In this document: positions 7,585 through 15,908 of the stretch, one piece after another | How positions within the stretch are numbered: the first letter of the stretch is position 1 | How the letters are laid out: the number at the start of each line of letters is the position of its first letter | Assembly (NCBI GenBank): GCA_947364395.1 | Contig: CANASS010000006.1 | Location: 1-58,724, forward strand | Reading direction: 5' to 3' | Length of the DNA: 58,724 nt | DNA from: an uncultured bacterium | GTDB lineage: Bacteria; Bacillota; Clostridia; Oscillospirales; Oscillospiraceae | Program-made: the position numbers and the translations under genes | Notes under the pieces: generated by a model | Told to the model about the DNA's origin: nothing | What the model saw: the letters and a program-made list of their open reading frames with translations, nothing else | Database searches by the model: none

Positions 7585-9147
7585 ATGGCGAAATACTTGA
7601 TGGCGGTGGACGCGGGCACCGGCAGCGTCCGGGCCGTGGTCTTTTCCCTGGACGGGGAGCAGGTAGGCTGCGTCCAGCAGGAGTGGTCCCACCGGGAGGA
7701 CCCCCGCTGGCCCGGCAGCATGGACTTCGACTGGGTCCACAACTGGGAGCTGGCCCGGGGCTGCATCCGGGGGGTGCTGGAGGAGACGGGCATCGCCCCG
7801 ACGGATATCGCCGCCCTGTCCACCACCTGTATGCGGGAGGGCATCCTGCTCTATGACAAGGACGGCCAGGAGATCTGGGCCTGCGCCAACGTGGACGCCC
7901 GCAGCGACGCCCAGGTGGGCCAGCTCAAGGAGCTGGACCCGGCGCTGGAAAAGGAAGTGTACTTAAAGTCCGGCCAGACCTACGCCCTGGGGGCCCTGCC
8001 CCGGCTTTTGTGGGTACGGGACAACCTGCCCGAGGTGTATGAAAAGACCGCCGCTGTGGGCATGTTCAACGACTGGCTCATCTACAAGCTCACGGGGAAG
8101 CTGGCGGTGGAACCCAGCAACGGCAGCACCACCGGCATCATGGATTTGCAGAGCCGGGACTGGCTGCCGGAGATCGCCCAGAAATGCGGCCTGCGGGCGG
8201 ACATTTTCCCGCCCGTGGTGGAGTGCGGCGTCAACTTCGCCCAGGTGAGCGCCAAGGGCGCCGACGACACCGGCCTGCTGGAGGGCACCCCCGTTGTGGT
8301 GGGCGGCGGCGACTGCCAGCTGGGCACCTTGGGCGTGGGGGCCTGCAAGGCCAACCAGGCCGCCGTGTTCGGGGGCAGCTTCTGGCAGTACGAGTTCAAC
8401 ACCGACTCCGGCCGGACCGACCCGGGCTGCCGGGTGCGGGTGAACTGCGCCGCCCTGCCCGGCCTGTGGCAGTACGAGGCCCTGGCGTTCAAGCCCGGCC
8501 TGGTGATGCGCTGGTTCAGGGACGGGTTCTGTCAGGCCGAGGCGGAGGAGGCCCGACGCACCGGCCGGGACCCCTACGACCTGATGAACGAAAAGGCCAA
8601 GGACATCCCCGCCGGGTGCTATGGGATGCAGTGCTGCTTCAGCGACACCATGAACTTCATCAATTGGAAGCACGCCAGCCCCACCTTCACCAACTTCCTG
8701 CTGGAGCCGGAGAAGTTCAACAAATACACCTTCTACCGGGCCATTCTGGAGAACACCGCCCTGCTGGTGCGCAGCCACATCGAGCTGGTGAAGGAGGCCA
8801 CCGGCCACGAGCCCGACGAGCTTATCTTCGCCGGGGGCGCGGCCAAGAGCCCCCTATGGAGTCAGATCGTGGCCGATGTCACCGGCAAGCCGGTGAAGGT
8901 GCCCATGGTGAAGGAGGCCACCGCCCTGGGCGCCGCCATCCTGGCGGGCGTGGGCGTAGGGCTGTACCCCGGCGTGGAGGAGGCCGTGGAGCGCACGGTG
9001 AAATGGGATCGTCAGTTCCAGCCCGACCCCGCTGTGAAGCCGGTGTACGACCAGCTGTACGCCAATTGGAAAAAGCTCTACCCCGCCCAGCTGGCGCTGT
9101 GCGATCAGGGGCTGACCCGGAATATGTGGACCGCCCCCGGCCTGTGA
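7585..9147 (+). CDS. lsrK: LsrK, autoinducer-2 kinase
   Basis: This is a FGGY-family carbohydrate kinase that phosphorylates imported AI-2 in the cytoplasm, trapping it and generating the LsrR inducer. It has 520 residues, matching LsrK. The N-terminal FGGY domain starts AVDAGTGSVRAVVFSLDG. The catalytic-Asp region is VVVGGGDCQLGT near residue 240, corresponding to the LsrK GGGD motif. The C-terminal domain has the sugar-kinase phosphate-binding FAGGAAKSPLWSQIVADV near residue 415. The start is supported by TTAGGAGG. It is downstream of lsrR and GNAT and directly upstream of the cupin gene (36-bp gap). Confidence 0.9.
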   Translation: MAKYLMAVDAGTGSVRAVVFSLDGEQVGCVQQEWSHREDPRWPGSMDFDWVHNWELARGCIRGVLEETGIAPTDIAALSTTCMREGILLYDKDGQEIWACANVDARSDAQVGQLKELDPALEKEVYLKSGQTYALGALPRLLWVRDNLPEVYEKTAAVGMFNDWLIYKLTGKLAVEPSNGSTTGIMDLQSRDWLPEIAQKCGLRADIFPPVVECGVNFAQVSAKGADDTGLLEGTPVVVGGGDCQLGTLGVGACKANQAAVFGGSFWQYEFNTDSGRTDPGCRVRVNCAALPGLWQYEALAFKPGLVMRWFRDGFCQAEAEEARRTGRDPYDLMNEKAKDIPAGCYGMQCCFSDTMNFINWKHASPTFTNFLLEPEKFNKYTFYRAILENTALLVRSHIELVKEATGHEPDELIFAGGAAKSPLWSQIVADVTGKPVKVPMVKEATALGAAILAGVGVGLYPGVEEAVERTVKWDRQFQPDPAVKPVYDQLYANWKKLYPAQLALCDQGLTRNMWTAPGL

Positions 9148-9183
9148 GCCCTTGGGCCGACTTTTGGAATGGAGGAGAATCAT

Positions 9184-9534
9184 ATGTTTATTGTCAATGA
9201 GAACGAGCGCGAATACCGCTTCGGAGAGAGCGGCCCCAAATACCTGATGAAGGGCCCCCGGATGAACTTCGCCCTGGTGCGCTTCCGCCCCGGGGAGGAC
9301 TTCCAGGCCCACTACCACAATGTGATGGAGGAGGATTTCTTCATCCTGGAGGGCAAGGTGGACATCGTGGTGGACGGCGTCAAGCATGTGCTGAACGCGG
9401 GCGACCTGATCCACATCGAGCCCGGCGAGGTCCACTATTTGAAAAACGCTTACGACGAGCCGGTGAAGATGGTTTCCACCCTGGCCCCCTATCAGGAAGT
9501 GGACAAGGTCAACGTAGACAATCCGGTATATTGA
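9184..9534 (+). CDS. Small cupin protein, possibly phospho-AI-2 processing
   Basis: This is a single-domain cupin of 116 residues. The start at 9184 (MFIVNENERE) is chosen because GGAGGAGAATCAT directly precedes it; the ATG at 9169 has no ribosome binding site. Cupin motif 1 is visible around HYHNVMEEDFFILEGKVDIVVDG with two His and a Glu as metal ligands. Motif 2 is GDLIHIEPGEVHYLKN. It is the last gene before a strong terminator and is co-directional with lsrK. No lsrG (the ABM-domain isomerase after lsrF in enterobacteria) was found, so the cupin might act on phospho-AI-2 instead. That role is inferred only from position. Confidence 0.75.
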   Translation: MFIVNENEREYRFGESGPKYLMKGPRMNFALVRFRPGEDFQAHYHNVMEEDFFILEGKVDIVVDGVKHVLNAGDLIHIEPGEVHYLKNAYDEPVKMVSTLAPYQEVDKVNVDNPVY

Positions 9535-9542
9535 CGAGCATG

Positions 9543-9574
9543 AAAGCTCCCCCGGCCCAGCCGGGGGAGCTTTT
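9543..9574 (+). terminator. Terminator after the lsrK-cupin unit
   Basis: A perfect stem AAGCTCCCCCGG / CCGGGGGAGCTT is followed by TTTT, nine bases after the cupin stop. Confidence 0.85.
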
Positions 9575-9580
9575 CCCTTA

Positions 9581-9662
9581 GAACCTGTATTCACAACCTC
9601 AATTCACCGTCTGGCCGGGTGTTTTCCCCACATGCGGCGGCTTCGGCTGTGAATACAGGTTC
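9581..9662. mobile_element. MITE copy A, internally deleted (82 bp)
   Basis: Terminal inverted repeats GAACCTGTATTCACA / TGTGAATACAGGTTC are flanked by a direct repeat TTA (9578-9580 and 9663-9665). The left part and the right end match the 162-bp copy at 41394-41555, but about 80 internal bases are missing. It carries no ORF. Its right flank supplies part of the promoter of the next gene. Confidence 0.75.
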
Positions 9663-9689
9663 TTAATTTTCCCAGCCTTGGGACGATAA
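9663..9689 (+). promoter_or_regulatory. Sigma-28-like promoter of the flagellin-ended gene
   Basis: TTAA (9663-9666), 15 bp, GACGATAA (9682-9689) resembles the motility sigma factor consensus TAAA-N15-GCCGATAA, about 50 bp before the ATG. An overlapping AT-rich stretch (ATAATATATAAAA) means a sigma-A promoter is not excluded. Confidence 0.5.
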
Positions 9690-9737
9690 TATATAAAAAG
9701 GGCGGCTTCAGCGGCCCGTCGGAAGGAGGCCCATGAG

Positions 9738-12659
9738 ATGGGAGAGCTGAGTATTCGCAGAAACAGGAACATATCCGTGCCCCGGTATCAGGGGACCGGC
9801 AAGGCGGAGAAGCAGTCCGCCCCAGCCAAGGTCCCGCAGGGGCCCGGCCGAACCGCGGCCACCGTGTCGGACACCCTGCGCCAGCTGATGAGCAGGGTAA
9901 GTCAGGTGGAGCGGCACATCCGGGAGGGCCGTCGGACCCTCCAGTCCGGGGAAGCCGCCCTGGCGGAGGTCCAGGACGGCCTGGGCAAAATGGAAGAGCT
10001 GGCCCAGCGGTCCGCGGACGGGGGCGAGCTGGACCGTGCCGCCCTCCAGGAGGAGCTGGACCGCCTGCGGGGAGAGATTGACCGGGTGGCCCGGCAGGGC
10101 GTAAAGGCGGGGCTGTTCCAGGACGGGGACGGCATGGACGGCCTGGACGCCCTGGTGGACGCGGTGATGGACGGCCTGTCCGCCAAGGAGGACGGGACCC
10201 AGACCCTGCCCAACTGGCTCCTGCGGGGGCTGGGTGGGACCGCCCCGGACCGGGCCGCTCTGCTGGCCGCCCTGGGGGTGGACGCCTCCGCCAGCGGCCC
10301 GGAGCTGCTGGCCGCCCTGGGCAGGCTCCCCCTGGACAGCAGCCCCGCCGGGGGCTACCTGGCCGCGCTGTACCTGGGTTCGGTCATCGCCGGGGGCTCC
10401 GCCGAGGGGCCGGTGAGCCCGGAGCAGGCGGCGGAGGGCCTGCGGCAGTTTTTGGAGACGGTGGCCCAGGGCCTCTCCCCCGATGAGGCGGTGGACCTGC
10501 TCACCGGCGGCGTCTTTACCAGCCTGGAGGAGTTCCAGGCCCAGTTCTCCGCCGGCACCGCCCCCGGGCTGGAGAGCTTTTTGACCGGCCTCCTGCTGTC
10601 CGGCGGGGACGGGCTGACGGCCATGCCCTCCCTGGCCGGCCTGCTCACCGGCAGCGGGGAGCTGGAGCTGCTCATGGGCCTGCTGGACGCCCTGGGGGGC
10701 TCCGGGGACGGCCTGATGGCCCTGCTGGACGGGCTGGGCCCTTCACCGGAGGGGGCCGCCGCTCAGATGACGGCGGCAGAGCTGGGGACCGTCCAGGTCT
10801 CCGGCCGGGACCTGTCCGGCACGCTCCTGGACCCCCAGACCGGCACGCTGACGGCAGGCGGAACGGAATCACTGCTCCTCCGGGGGCTGGGGCAGGAGGC
10901 CCCCGCCCTGCGGCTGACAGGCGCAGGGACGGTGACCCTTCATCAAATTGCCTCCCCCCTGCTCACCGCCCAGGCCGCCCAGGCCCGGCTGAGCTCCGTC
11001 GGAGTGAACACTCTGGCCCAGCTCCAGCTGGCCCAGGGCGCAGTCCTCACCGTGGAGGGCGGCGGACTGCTGCGCGCGGGACTTCTCCGGGGAGACGCAT
11101 CCAGCGTTCTGCGGCTCATGGAGGGGGCAGTGGAGCTGAAGGACGCCGCGCCGGGCTCTCAGGTCCTGGTGGTGGTGGACGGCCCGGTCTCCCTGCTGGC
11201 GGCGGAGGGCATTACCGTCCAAAACGCCCAGGGAAAGCCCCTTACCCCCTTTGACATCGTGTGGAAAACCCTCCTCCCCGGCTGGAGCTCCCTCACCTCC
11301 CTGGGGGTGGACGGAAAGCAGGGGCGGCTGGCCCTGTCCCTTCAGGATCAGCCGGACCCGGTCCGGCTGTGGCTGCTGAAGGGGATCGACCAGGACCGGC
11401 CCGCCCACACGGTGGTCCTCCGGGGCCGGGACAAGACCGGCCTTCCCCGCACCCGCTACCTCTACGTGCGCTGGGACGACAAGGCGGGCGGCTTCCAGCC
11501 GGTTTCCATGTACCCCAACCCCTTCACCGTCACCGGCGGCGAGGAAGGGGTGGACTGGCGGTACGAGAAGGAGACCCATACCCTCCACATACTCACCAAC
11601 CAGGTCGCCGCCCTGTCCGGCGGGACGGGGACGGACGCCAACCAGCTCCCCTTCAGCGGGCGGATCGTCCTGGACGACAACATTGGCAGGCTGGAGCTCA
11701 CCCTGGACGGGGTGGAGTGCCGGGTTGCCGAGGGCCGGGCCTTCGACCTGGGGCGGGGAAATACCGTCGTCCTGCTGCTCCAGCGGGGGACGGACAACGT
11801 GTTTGAGAGCGGCCCGGGCTGCGCCGGGGTCTCCCTGGGGGAGGGCACTTCCTTGACCATCGACCAGCCCAAGGGGGACCGGAGCCTTCCCGACGGCGTT
11901 CTCACCGCCACCGGCGGCGCGGGCGGGGCGGGCGTGGGCCGGGACAGCGGCGCGGCTACCGGCCAGACCGACTCCATCTTCATCCGGGGAGGCACCGTCG
12001 TCGCCACCGGCTCCGGCGGCGGCGCGGGCATCGGCGGGGCGCTGGGCGCGGCGGTGGGCGACATCCGCATCCAGGGAGGCACCGTCACCGCGCTGGCCTC
12101 CTGCTGCGCCGCCGCCATCGGCGCAGGGATTCAGGGGGCCTGCGGCGACATCGCCATCACCGGCTCCGCCAAGGTGGCCAAGGCCCAGGGGGGCGGCCCC
12201 GACGGGGACATCGGCGGCTGCCTCTTCGGCAACTGCGGCAAGGTCCAGGTGGACCCGGGGCTGAATCTGGGCTCGGCCAAGCTGTGGACCCAGCGGGGGC
12301 TCTCCCTCCAGGTGGGGGAGTCCAACGTCACCCTGCCCCGGTTCCGGGTCACCGCCCGGGCCCTTCGGCTGGACGGGCTGGACGTCACCACCCGTCAGGC
12401 CGCCCGAACCGCCCTGGAGATCCTCACCACCGACCGCCGGTGGGTCACCCGGCTGCAGGGGGCCTACGGCGCCATGTACGGCCAGCTGGCCCAGAGCTTT
12501 GGCGGCATGTACAACGTCCACCGGCAGTTCAGCGTGGTGCGGGACACCAGCGAGGCCAGCTCCCTGGTCATGGACATCCGGGAGGTGCTGCGCCAGTCTC
12601 CCCGGGCCAAATTCCTGGCCCAGCGGGGGATGGAGGACGTGGGCCTGCTCCTGCGGTGA
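9738..12659 (+). CDS. Giant protein with flagellin-like ends and a beta-rich insert
   Basis: A 973-residue protein without a signal peptide or membrane segment. Residues about 42-130 resemble the flagellin N-terminal D1 helices: LQSGEAALAEVQDGLGKMEE, then LAQRSADG, then DRAALQEELDRLRGEIDRVA, paralleling the flagellin pattern IQTAEGAL..., RELAVQAANG and ...EVDQLxxEIDRIA. The last 98 residues (876-973, starting LRLDGLDVTTRQAARTALE and ending FLAQRGMEDVGLLLR) parallel the flagellin C-terminus. The first 40 residues do not match the usual flagellin start. The middle is leucine/glycine-rich, then contains repeated GGTV and GxGxxGG turns (about 720-840) like a beta-helix. GAAGGAGG lies 8 nt before the start. 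Function is unknown; export by a flagellar-type system is an inference. Confidence 0.7.
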   Translation: MGELSIRRNRNISVPRYQGTGKAEKQSAPAKVPQGPGRTAATVSDTLRQLMSRVSQVERHIREGRRTLQSGEAALAEVQDGLGKMEELAQRSADGGELDRAALQEELDRLRGEIDRVARQGVKAGLFQDGDGMDGLDALVDAVMDGLSAKEDGTQTLPNWLLRGLGGTAPDRAALLAALGVDASASGPELLAALGRLPLDSSPAGGYLAALYLGSVIAGGSAEGPVSPEQAAEGLRQFLETVAQGLSPDEAVDLLTGGVFTSLEEFQAQFSAGTAPGLESFLTGLLLSGGDGLTAMPSLAGLLTGSGELELLMGLLDALGGSGDGLMALLDGLGPSPEGAAAQMTAAELGTVQVSGRDLSGTLLDPQTGTLTAGGTESLLLRGLGQEAPALRLTGAGTVTLHQIASPLLTAQAAQARLSSVGVNTLAQLQLAQGAVLTVEGGGLLRAGLLRGDASSVLRLMEGAVELKDAAPGSQVLVVVDGPVSLLAAEGITVQNAQGKPLTPFDIVWKTLLPGWSSLTSLGVDGKQGRLALSLQDQPDPVRLWLLKGIDQDRPAHTVVLRGRDKTGLPRTRYLYVRWDDKAGGFQPVSMYPNPFTVTGGEEGVDWRYEKETHTLHILTNQVAALSGGTGTDANQLPFSGRIVLDDNIGRLELTLDGVECRVAEGRAFDLGRGNTVVLLLQRGTDNVFESGPGCAGVSLGEGTSLTIDQPKGDRSLPDGVLTATGGAGGAGVGRDSGAATGQTDSIFIRGGTVVATGSGGGAGIGGALGAAVGDIRIQGGTVTALASCCAAAIGAGIQGACGDIAITGSAKVAKAQGGGPDGDIGGCLFGNCGKVQVDPGLNLGSAKLWTQRGLSLQVGESNVTLPRFRVTARALRLDGLDVTTRQAARTALEILTTDRRWVTRLQGAYGAMYGQLAQSFGGMYNVHRQFSVVRDTSEASSLVMDIREVLRQSPRAKFLAQRGMEDVGLLLR

Positions 12660-12664
12660 GCGCC

Positions 12665-12685
12665 GCGGCGGCCCGCGCCGCTTTT
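12665..12685 (+). terminator. Terminator after the flagellin-ended gene
   Basis: GCGGCG / CGCCGC stem followed by TTTT just after the stop codon. Confidence 0.6.
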
Positions 12686-12727
12686 GTGCCAGCTAAATCC
12701 CCCCGCTCCGCCGTATTTTCGTGAAAA

Positions 12728-12758
12728 AACACGGTATCCACCGGGGAAATACCGTGTT
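12728..12758. promoter_or_regulatory. Palindrome upstream of the MATE gene
   Basis: A perfect 10-bp inverted repeat AACACGGTAT / ATACCGTGTT with an 11-base spacer. It overlaps a possible -10 (TACAAT, 12758-12763). It may be a repressor operator controlling the MATE gene; no cognate regulator is adjacent. Confidence 0.4.
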
Positions 12759-12811
12759 ACAATGGCCTTTGAAACGTCAGGCGGTCCGCCTGTCAAAGCG
12801 AGAGGTGTGTC

Positions 12812-14191
12812 ATGGAAACCACGGTAAGGGCCCAAAAGCCCATGTTCTCCAACCAGGACCTGGTCCGGCTCATGATCCCCCTGGTCGTCGAGCAGCTGCT
12901 TCTGATGACGGTGGGCATGGCCGACACCATGATGGTCACCAACGCCGGAGAGTCGGTGGTGTCCGGGGTGTCCCTGGTGGACAATATCAACATTCTTATC
13001 ATCAATATCTTTTCCGCCCTGTCCACCGGCGGGGCGGTGGTGGTGGCCCAGTATCTGGGCCGCCGGGAGCCGGAAAACGCCCGGTCCGCAGCCAGACAGC
13101 TGCTGTACGCGGCGCTGCTGGCCGCCCTGGCCCTGATGGCGCTGGCCCTCCTCCTGCGGGAACACATCCTGCGGCTGCTGTTCGGCGACATCGCCCAGGA
13201 GGTGATGGACTCCGCCCTCATCTACTTCCTGCTGACGGCGGCGGCCTACCCCTTCATCGCCATTTACAACGCCGGGGCCGCCCTGTTCCGGGCCATGGGC
13301 AACAGCAAGGTGTCCATGGTCAATTCCTTCATCGTCAACCTCATCAACATCGCCGTCAACGCCCTGCTGATCTACGGCTTTGACATGGGGGCCGCCGGGG
13401 CCGGGCTGGGCACCCTGACCTCCCGGATGGCGGCGGCGGTAATCATCGGGGTGAAGATTACCCGGAAAAGCCTGCCGGTGTATGTGGAGGACCCATTCCA
13501 CCCCCGGCTACAGTGGAAAATGATCCGCGCCATCCTGCGGGTGGGCGTACCGGCGGGCATTGAGAACGGCATGTTCCAGGTGGGCAAGCTGCTGGTGCTC
13601 CGATTGGTGACCTCCTTCGACGTGGGGGTGAATCTGGCCATCCAGGGCTCCGCCGTGGCGGCCAACGCCATCAGCGGCTCCATCGCCGGGTTCATCAACG
13701 TTCCCGGTCAGGCGGTGGGCCTGAGCATGGTGACGGTCATCGGCCAGTGCATGGGGGCCAGCGACCACGAGCAGGCGGTGGGCTATACCAAGAAGCTGAT
13801 GAAGGTGTCCTATCTGGCCATGGGAGCCTCCTGCGTCTGCCTGTTTTTCGCCGCGCCGGCGCTGGTTCCCCTGTTCAACCTGACCCCCGCCACCGCCGCC
13901 ATCGCCATCCAGGTGCTGCGCTGGAACTCGGTGTTCACCATCATCTTCTGGCCCATGTCCTTCACCCTGCCCAACGCCCTCCGGGCGGCGGGGGACGCCA
14001 AGTTCACCATGGTGGTATCCATGCTGTCCATGTGGATCTGCCGCATCGGCATGAGCTATCTTCTGGGCCTGGGCATGGGGCTGGGCCTGCTGGGCGTATG
14101 GATGGCCATGTTCGCCGACTGGATCGTCCGGGGGGCCGTGTTCCTGGTCCACTTCCTCCGGGGCAAGTGGAAAAACCACCACGTAATCTGA
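12812..14191 (+). CDS. MATE-family multidrug/cation efflux transporter
   Basis: An inner-membrane antiporter of 459 residues with about twelve hydrophobic segments, the usual MATE size. Typical features are MIPLVVEQLLLMTVGMADTM near the start, GRREPENARSAARQ after helix 3, and repeated N/G-rich helix ends (GSIAGFINVPGQAVGLS). The start is supported by GAGAGGTG. It is monocistronic, between two terminators, with a palindrome overlapping its likely promoter. The substrate is not predictable; drug, dye or metabolite export coupled to Na+ or H+ is usual for the family. Confidence 0.88.
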   Translation: METTVRAQKPMFSNQDLVRLMIPLVVEQLLLMTVGMADTMMVTNAGESVVSGVSLVDNINILIINIFSALSTGGAVVVAQYLGRREPENARSAARQLLYAALLAALALMALALLLREHILRLLFGDIAQEVMDSALIYFLLTAAAYPFIAIYNAGAALFRAMGNSKVSMVNSFIVNLINIAVNALLIYGFDMGAAGAGLGTLTSRMAAAVIIGVKITRKSLPVYVEDPFHPRLQWKMIRAILRVGVPAGIENGMFQVGKLLVLRLVTSFDVGVNLAIQGSAVAANAISGSIAGFINVPGQAVGLSMVTVIGQCMGASDHEQAVGYTKKLMKVSYLAMGASCVCLFFAAPALVPLFNLTPATAAIAIQVLRWNSVFTIIFWPMSFTLPNALRAAGDAKFTMVVSMLSMWICRIGMSYLLGLGMGLGLLGVWMAMFADWIVRGAVFLVHFLRGKWKNHHVI

Positions 14192-14216
14192 CGGCTCTCC
14201 CTCCAAACAATGCGGA

Positions 14217-14250
14217 AAGGCGGCGCGGACTAGGTCCGCGCCGCCTTTTT
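14217..14250. terminator. Terminator between MATE and sipL genes
   Basis: Stem AAGGCGGCGCGGAC / GTCCGCGCCGCCTT followed by TTT, placed between two convergent genes and usable in both directions. Confidence 0.8.
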
Positions 14251-14257
14251 GTGCGGT

Positions 14258-15769
14258 TCAGCTTCTCCGGGCGGGAATGAGCAGCAGCGTGCCCACCTCC
14301 GCTTCCTCCCCGGGCAGGCTGTTGGCGGAGCAGATGTCCGCCACGGTGGAGGCGCAGGATTTGGCGATATCCCACAGGGCCTCCCCCCGCTCCACCCGGC
14401 GGATGACCACCGACGGGCGGGGCCCGCCCTCCTCCGCCGTCCCCGGCCTCACCTCGGAGACGCAGCTCACCTGCTCCTCCCTGGTGAGGGTCCAGGAGAA
14501 CTCCGCCTCAAAGCGCACCTCCAACCCTCCGGTGACGGGGACGGCGGTGGCCTCCCCCACCGCACGGCACCGGCAGGCGCAGGCACAGCCCTCCGGCACG
14601 TCCACCCGGCAGGTCACAGGAATGTCCGTCTCCACCCCGCACAGGGCGTCGTCCTCGCTGAGGTACAGCACAGAGGCGTTCACCTGGGCGGTGAACTCCA
14701 TCCCCCCTTCTGCGGGGGCCCCCGCCAGGGAGGACACCGCGGCGGCGCAGTCCACCACCTGCTTGGCCGGAATCCCCGACTCGCACAGCTTCCGCCCCAT
14801 CTCCCGGCGGGCGGACCGCTCCGCCAGGGTGCACAGCCGCACCGGCGAACGCTCCACGTCGATGGGCTTCCCCACGCAGTAGGCGTCGCTGATGAGCTCC
14901 ACGCTCCGGCGCTCCCACACCGCCGCCTGGGCCAGCAGCTCCAGGGACACCTCCAGCTCCCCCTCCCGGGCCCGGCAGTCCACGCTTTTCAGCGCCACCG
15001 CCACCTCGGGCTCCGCCTCGTCGGGCACCTCGCCGATGTCCAGAATCTGAGAGTAGGGCAGCTCAAACCGGGCCTGGCTCAGCCCCTCCCCGGCGCGGTA
15101 CACCGACGACAGCTGCACGTCCCCCTTCAGCACCAGCTTTTTGCCGATGAATTTGGCGTCCGCCGTCCCCAGCTCCGCCCGGTAGAGCAGCAGCTCCTCG
15201 ATCTCGGGCCGGGAGGCCGGGGGCCGCAGCACATCGGAGAAGGTGAACGTCTTTTCCGACACTTCCGGGATAACACAGCACTTCCGGGGGACCACTTGCT
15301 TTTGCAGGCCCTCCCCCTCGCCGCCGGTCAGGTCGGCGGAAAGCTCCCGCCGCTCCCGCTCATAGACCGCCGCCCACACGGACAGCCCCACCCGCACCAG
15401 CATCTTCCTGGGGTTGATGGTCCGGGCGTCCGCCGTGGGGACCTGAAGGTCCGCCAGCACCGGGCACCCGGCGTAAAACTGGGGATCGTCCCGGACGCAC
15501 TGGAAGGGGATGGACACCTCCAGCGACCGGGGCAGCTCCTCCCCCTCGGGTATGTACAGCACCGTCACCTTAGCCGTGCCGCTGAGGCGCAGGGTCCCCT
15601 CCCCCAGCTCCTTGTCCTTGAGAAACGCCTTGCCGCAGGCGGACACAATCCGCGCGATGTCCGGGCAGGCGTCGGGCACAATGCTCTCCAGGGTCTCCTC
15701 CTGGACGAACATGGTATGGGCCACGCACCGATACCCCTCCAGCGCGACCCGCTTCAGCTCCATATCCAT
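14258..15769 (-). CDS. sipL: SipL-like spore coat/cortex morphogenesis protein (DUF3794 + LysM)
   Basis: A 503-residue protein with repeated DUF3794 (SPOCS) domains in the N-terminal and middle parts. One such region includes PEVSEKTFTFSDVLRPP, with further copies near 310 and 380. A C-terminal LysM domain covers about residues 455-500 (RRVERGEALWDIAKSC..., ending GTLLLIP). This is the architecture of Clostridioides difficile SipL, which binds SpoIVA through its LysM domain and anchors the coat in the mother cell, the functional counterpart of Bacillus SpoVID. The spoVM micro-gene lies 67 bp upstream on the same strand, which supports the spore role. SD AAGGAGAGG precedes the start. Confidence 0.85.
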   Translation of the reverse strand: MDMELKRVALEGYRCVAHTMFVQEETLESIVPDACPDIARIVSACGKAFLKDKELGEGTLRLSGTAKVTVLYIPEGEELPRSLEVSIPFQCVRDDPQFYAGCPVLADLQVPTADARTINPRKMLVRVGLSVWAAVYERERRELSADLTGGEGEGLQKQVVPRKCCVIPEVSEKTFTFSDVLRPPASRPEIEELLLYRAELGTADAKFIGKKLVLKGDVQLSSVYRAGEGLSQARFELPYSQILDIGEVPDEAEPEVAVALKSVDCRAREGELEVSLELLAQAAVWERRSVELISDAYCVGKPIDVERSPVRLCTLAERSARREMGRKLCESGIPAKQVVDCAAAVSSLAGAPAEGGMEFTAQVNASVLYLSEDDALCGVETDIPVTCRVDVPEGCACACRCRAVGEATAVPVTGGLEVRFEAEFSWTLTREEQVSCVSEVRPGTAEEGGPRPSVVIRRVERGEALWDIAKSCASTVADICSANSLPGEEAEVGTLLLIPARRS

Positions 15770-15836
15770 AGGCTTCCTCTCCTTGCTCCTGTTCTGTCCC
15801 CACTATATGAGAGGCCGCCCCCGGATATGCCCGCTT

Positions 15837-15908
15837 TCACTCCATGTGGAAAATCCTGCGCATCAGGCCGCACAGGGCCTTGGGGAACTTCACCACCACG
15901 ACTCGCAT
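15837..15908 (-). CDS. spoVM: SpoVM, amphipathic spore-coat micro-protein
   Basis: A 23-residue ORF, MRVVVVKFPKALCGLMRRIF plus three residues. SpoVM marks the convex forespore membrane and recruits SpoIVA. The hallmarks are present: a short hydrophobic N-terminus, K7, the critical Pro at position 9 followed by K10, Gly at 14, and a basic amphipathic helix. The Bacillus protein (26 residues) has the same IKLPKFLGGIVRA layout. AAAGGGGG lies 9 nt before the ATG. It sits just upstream of sipL, and on the rsgA side of the remA-to-rsgA cluster, as spoVM does in Bacillus subtilis. Confidence 0.85.
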   Translation of the reverse strand: MRVVVVKFPKALCGLMRRIFHME

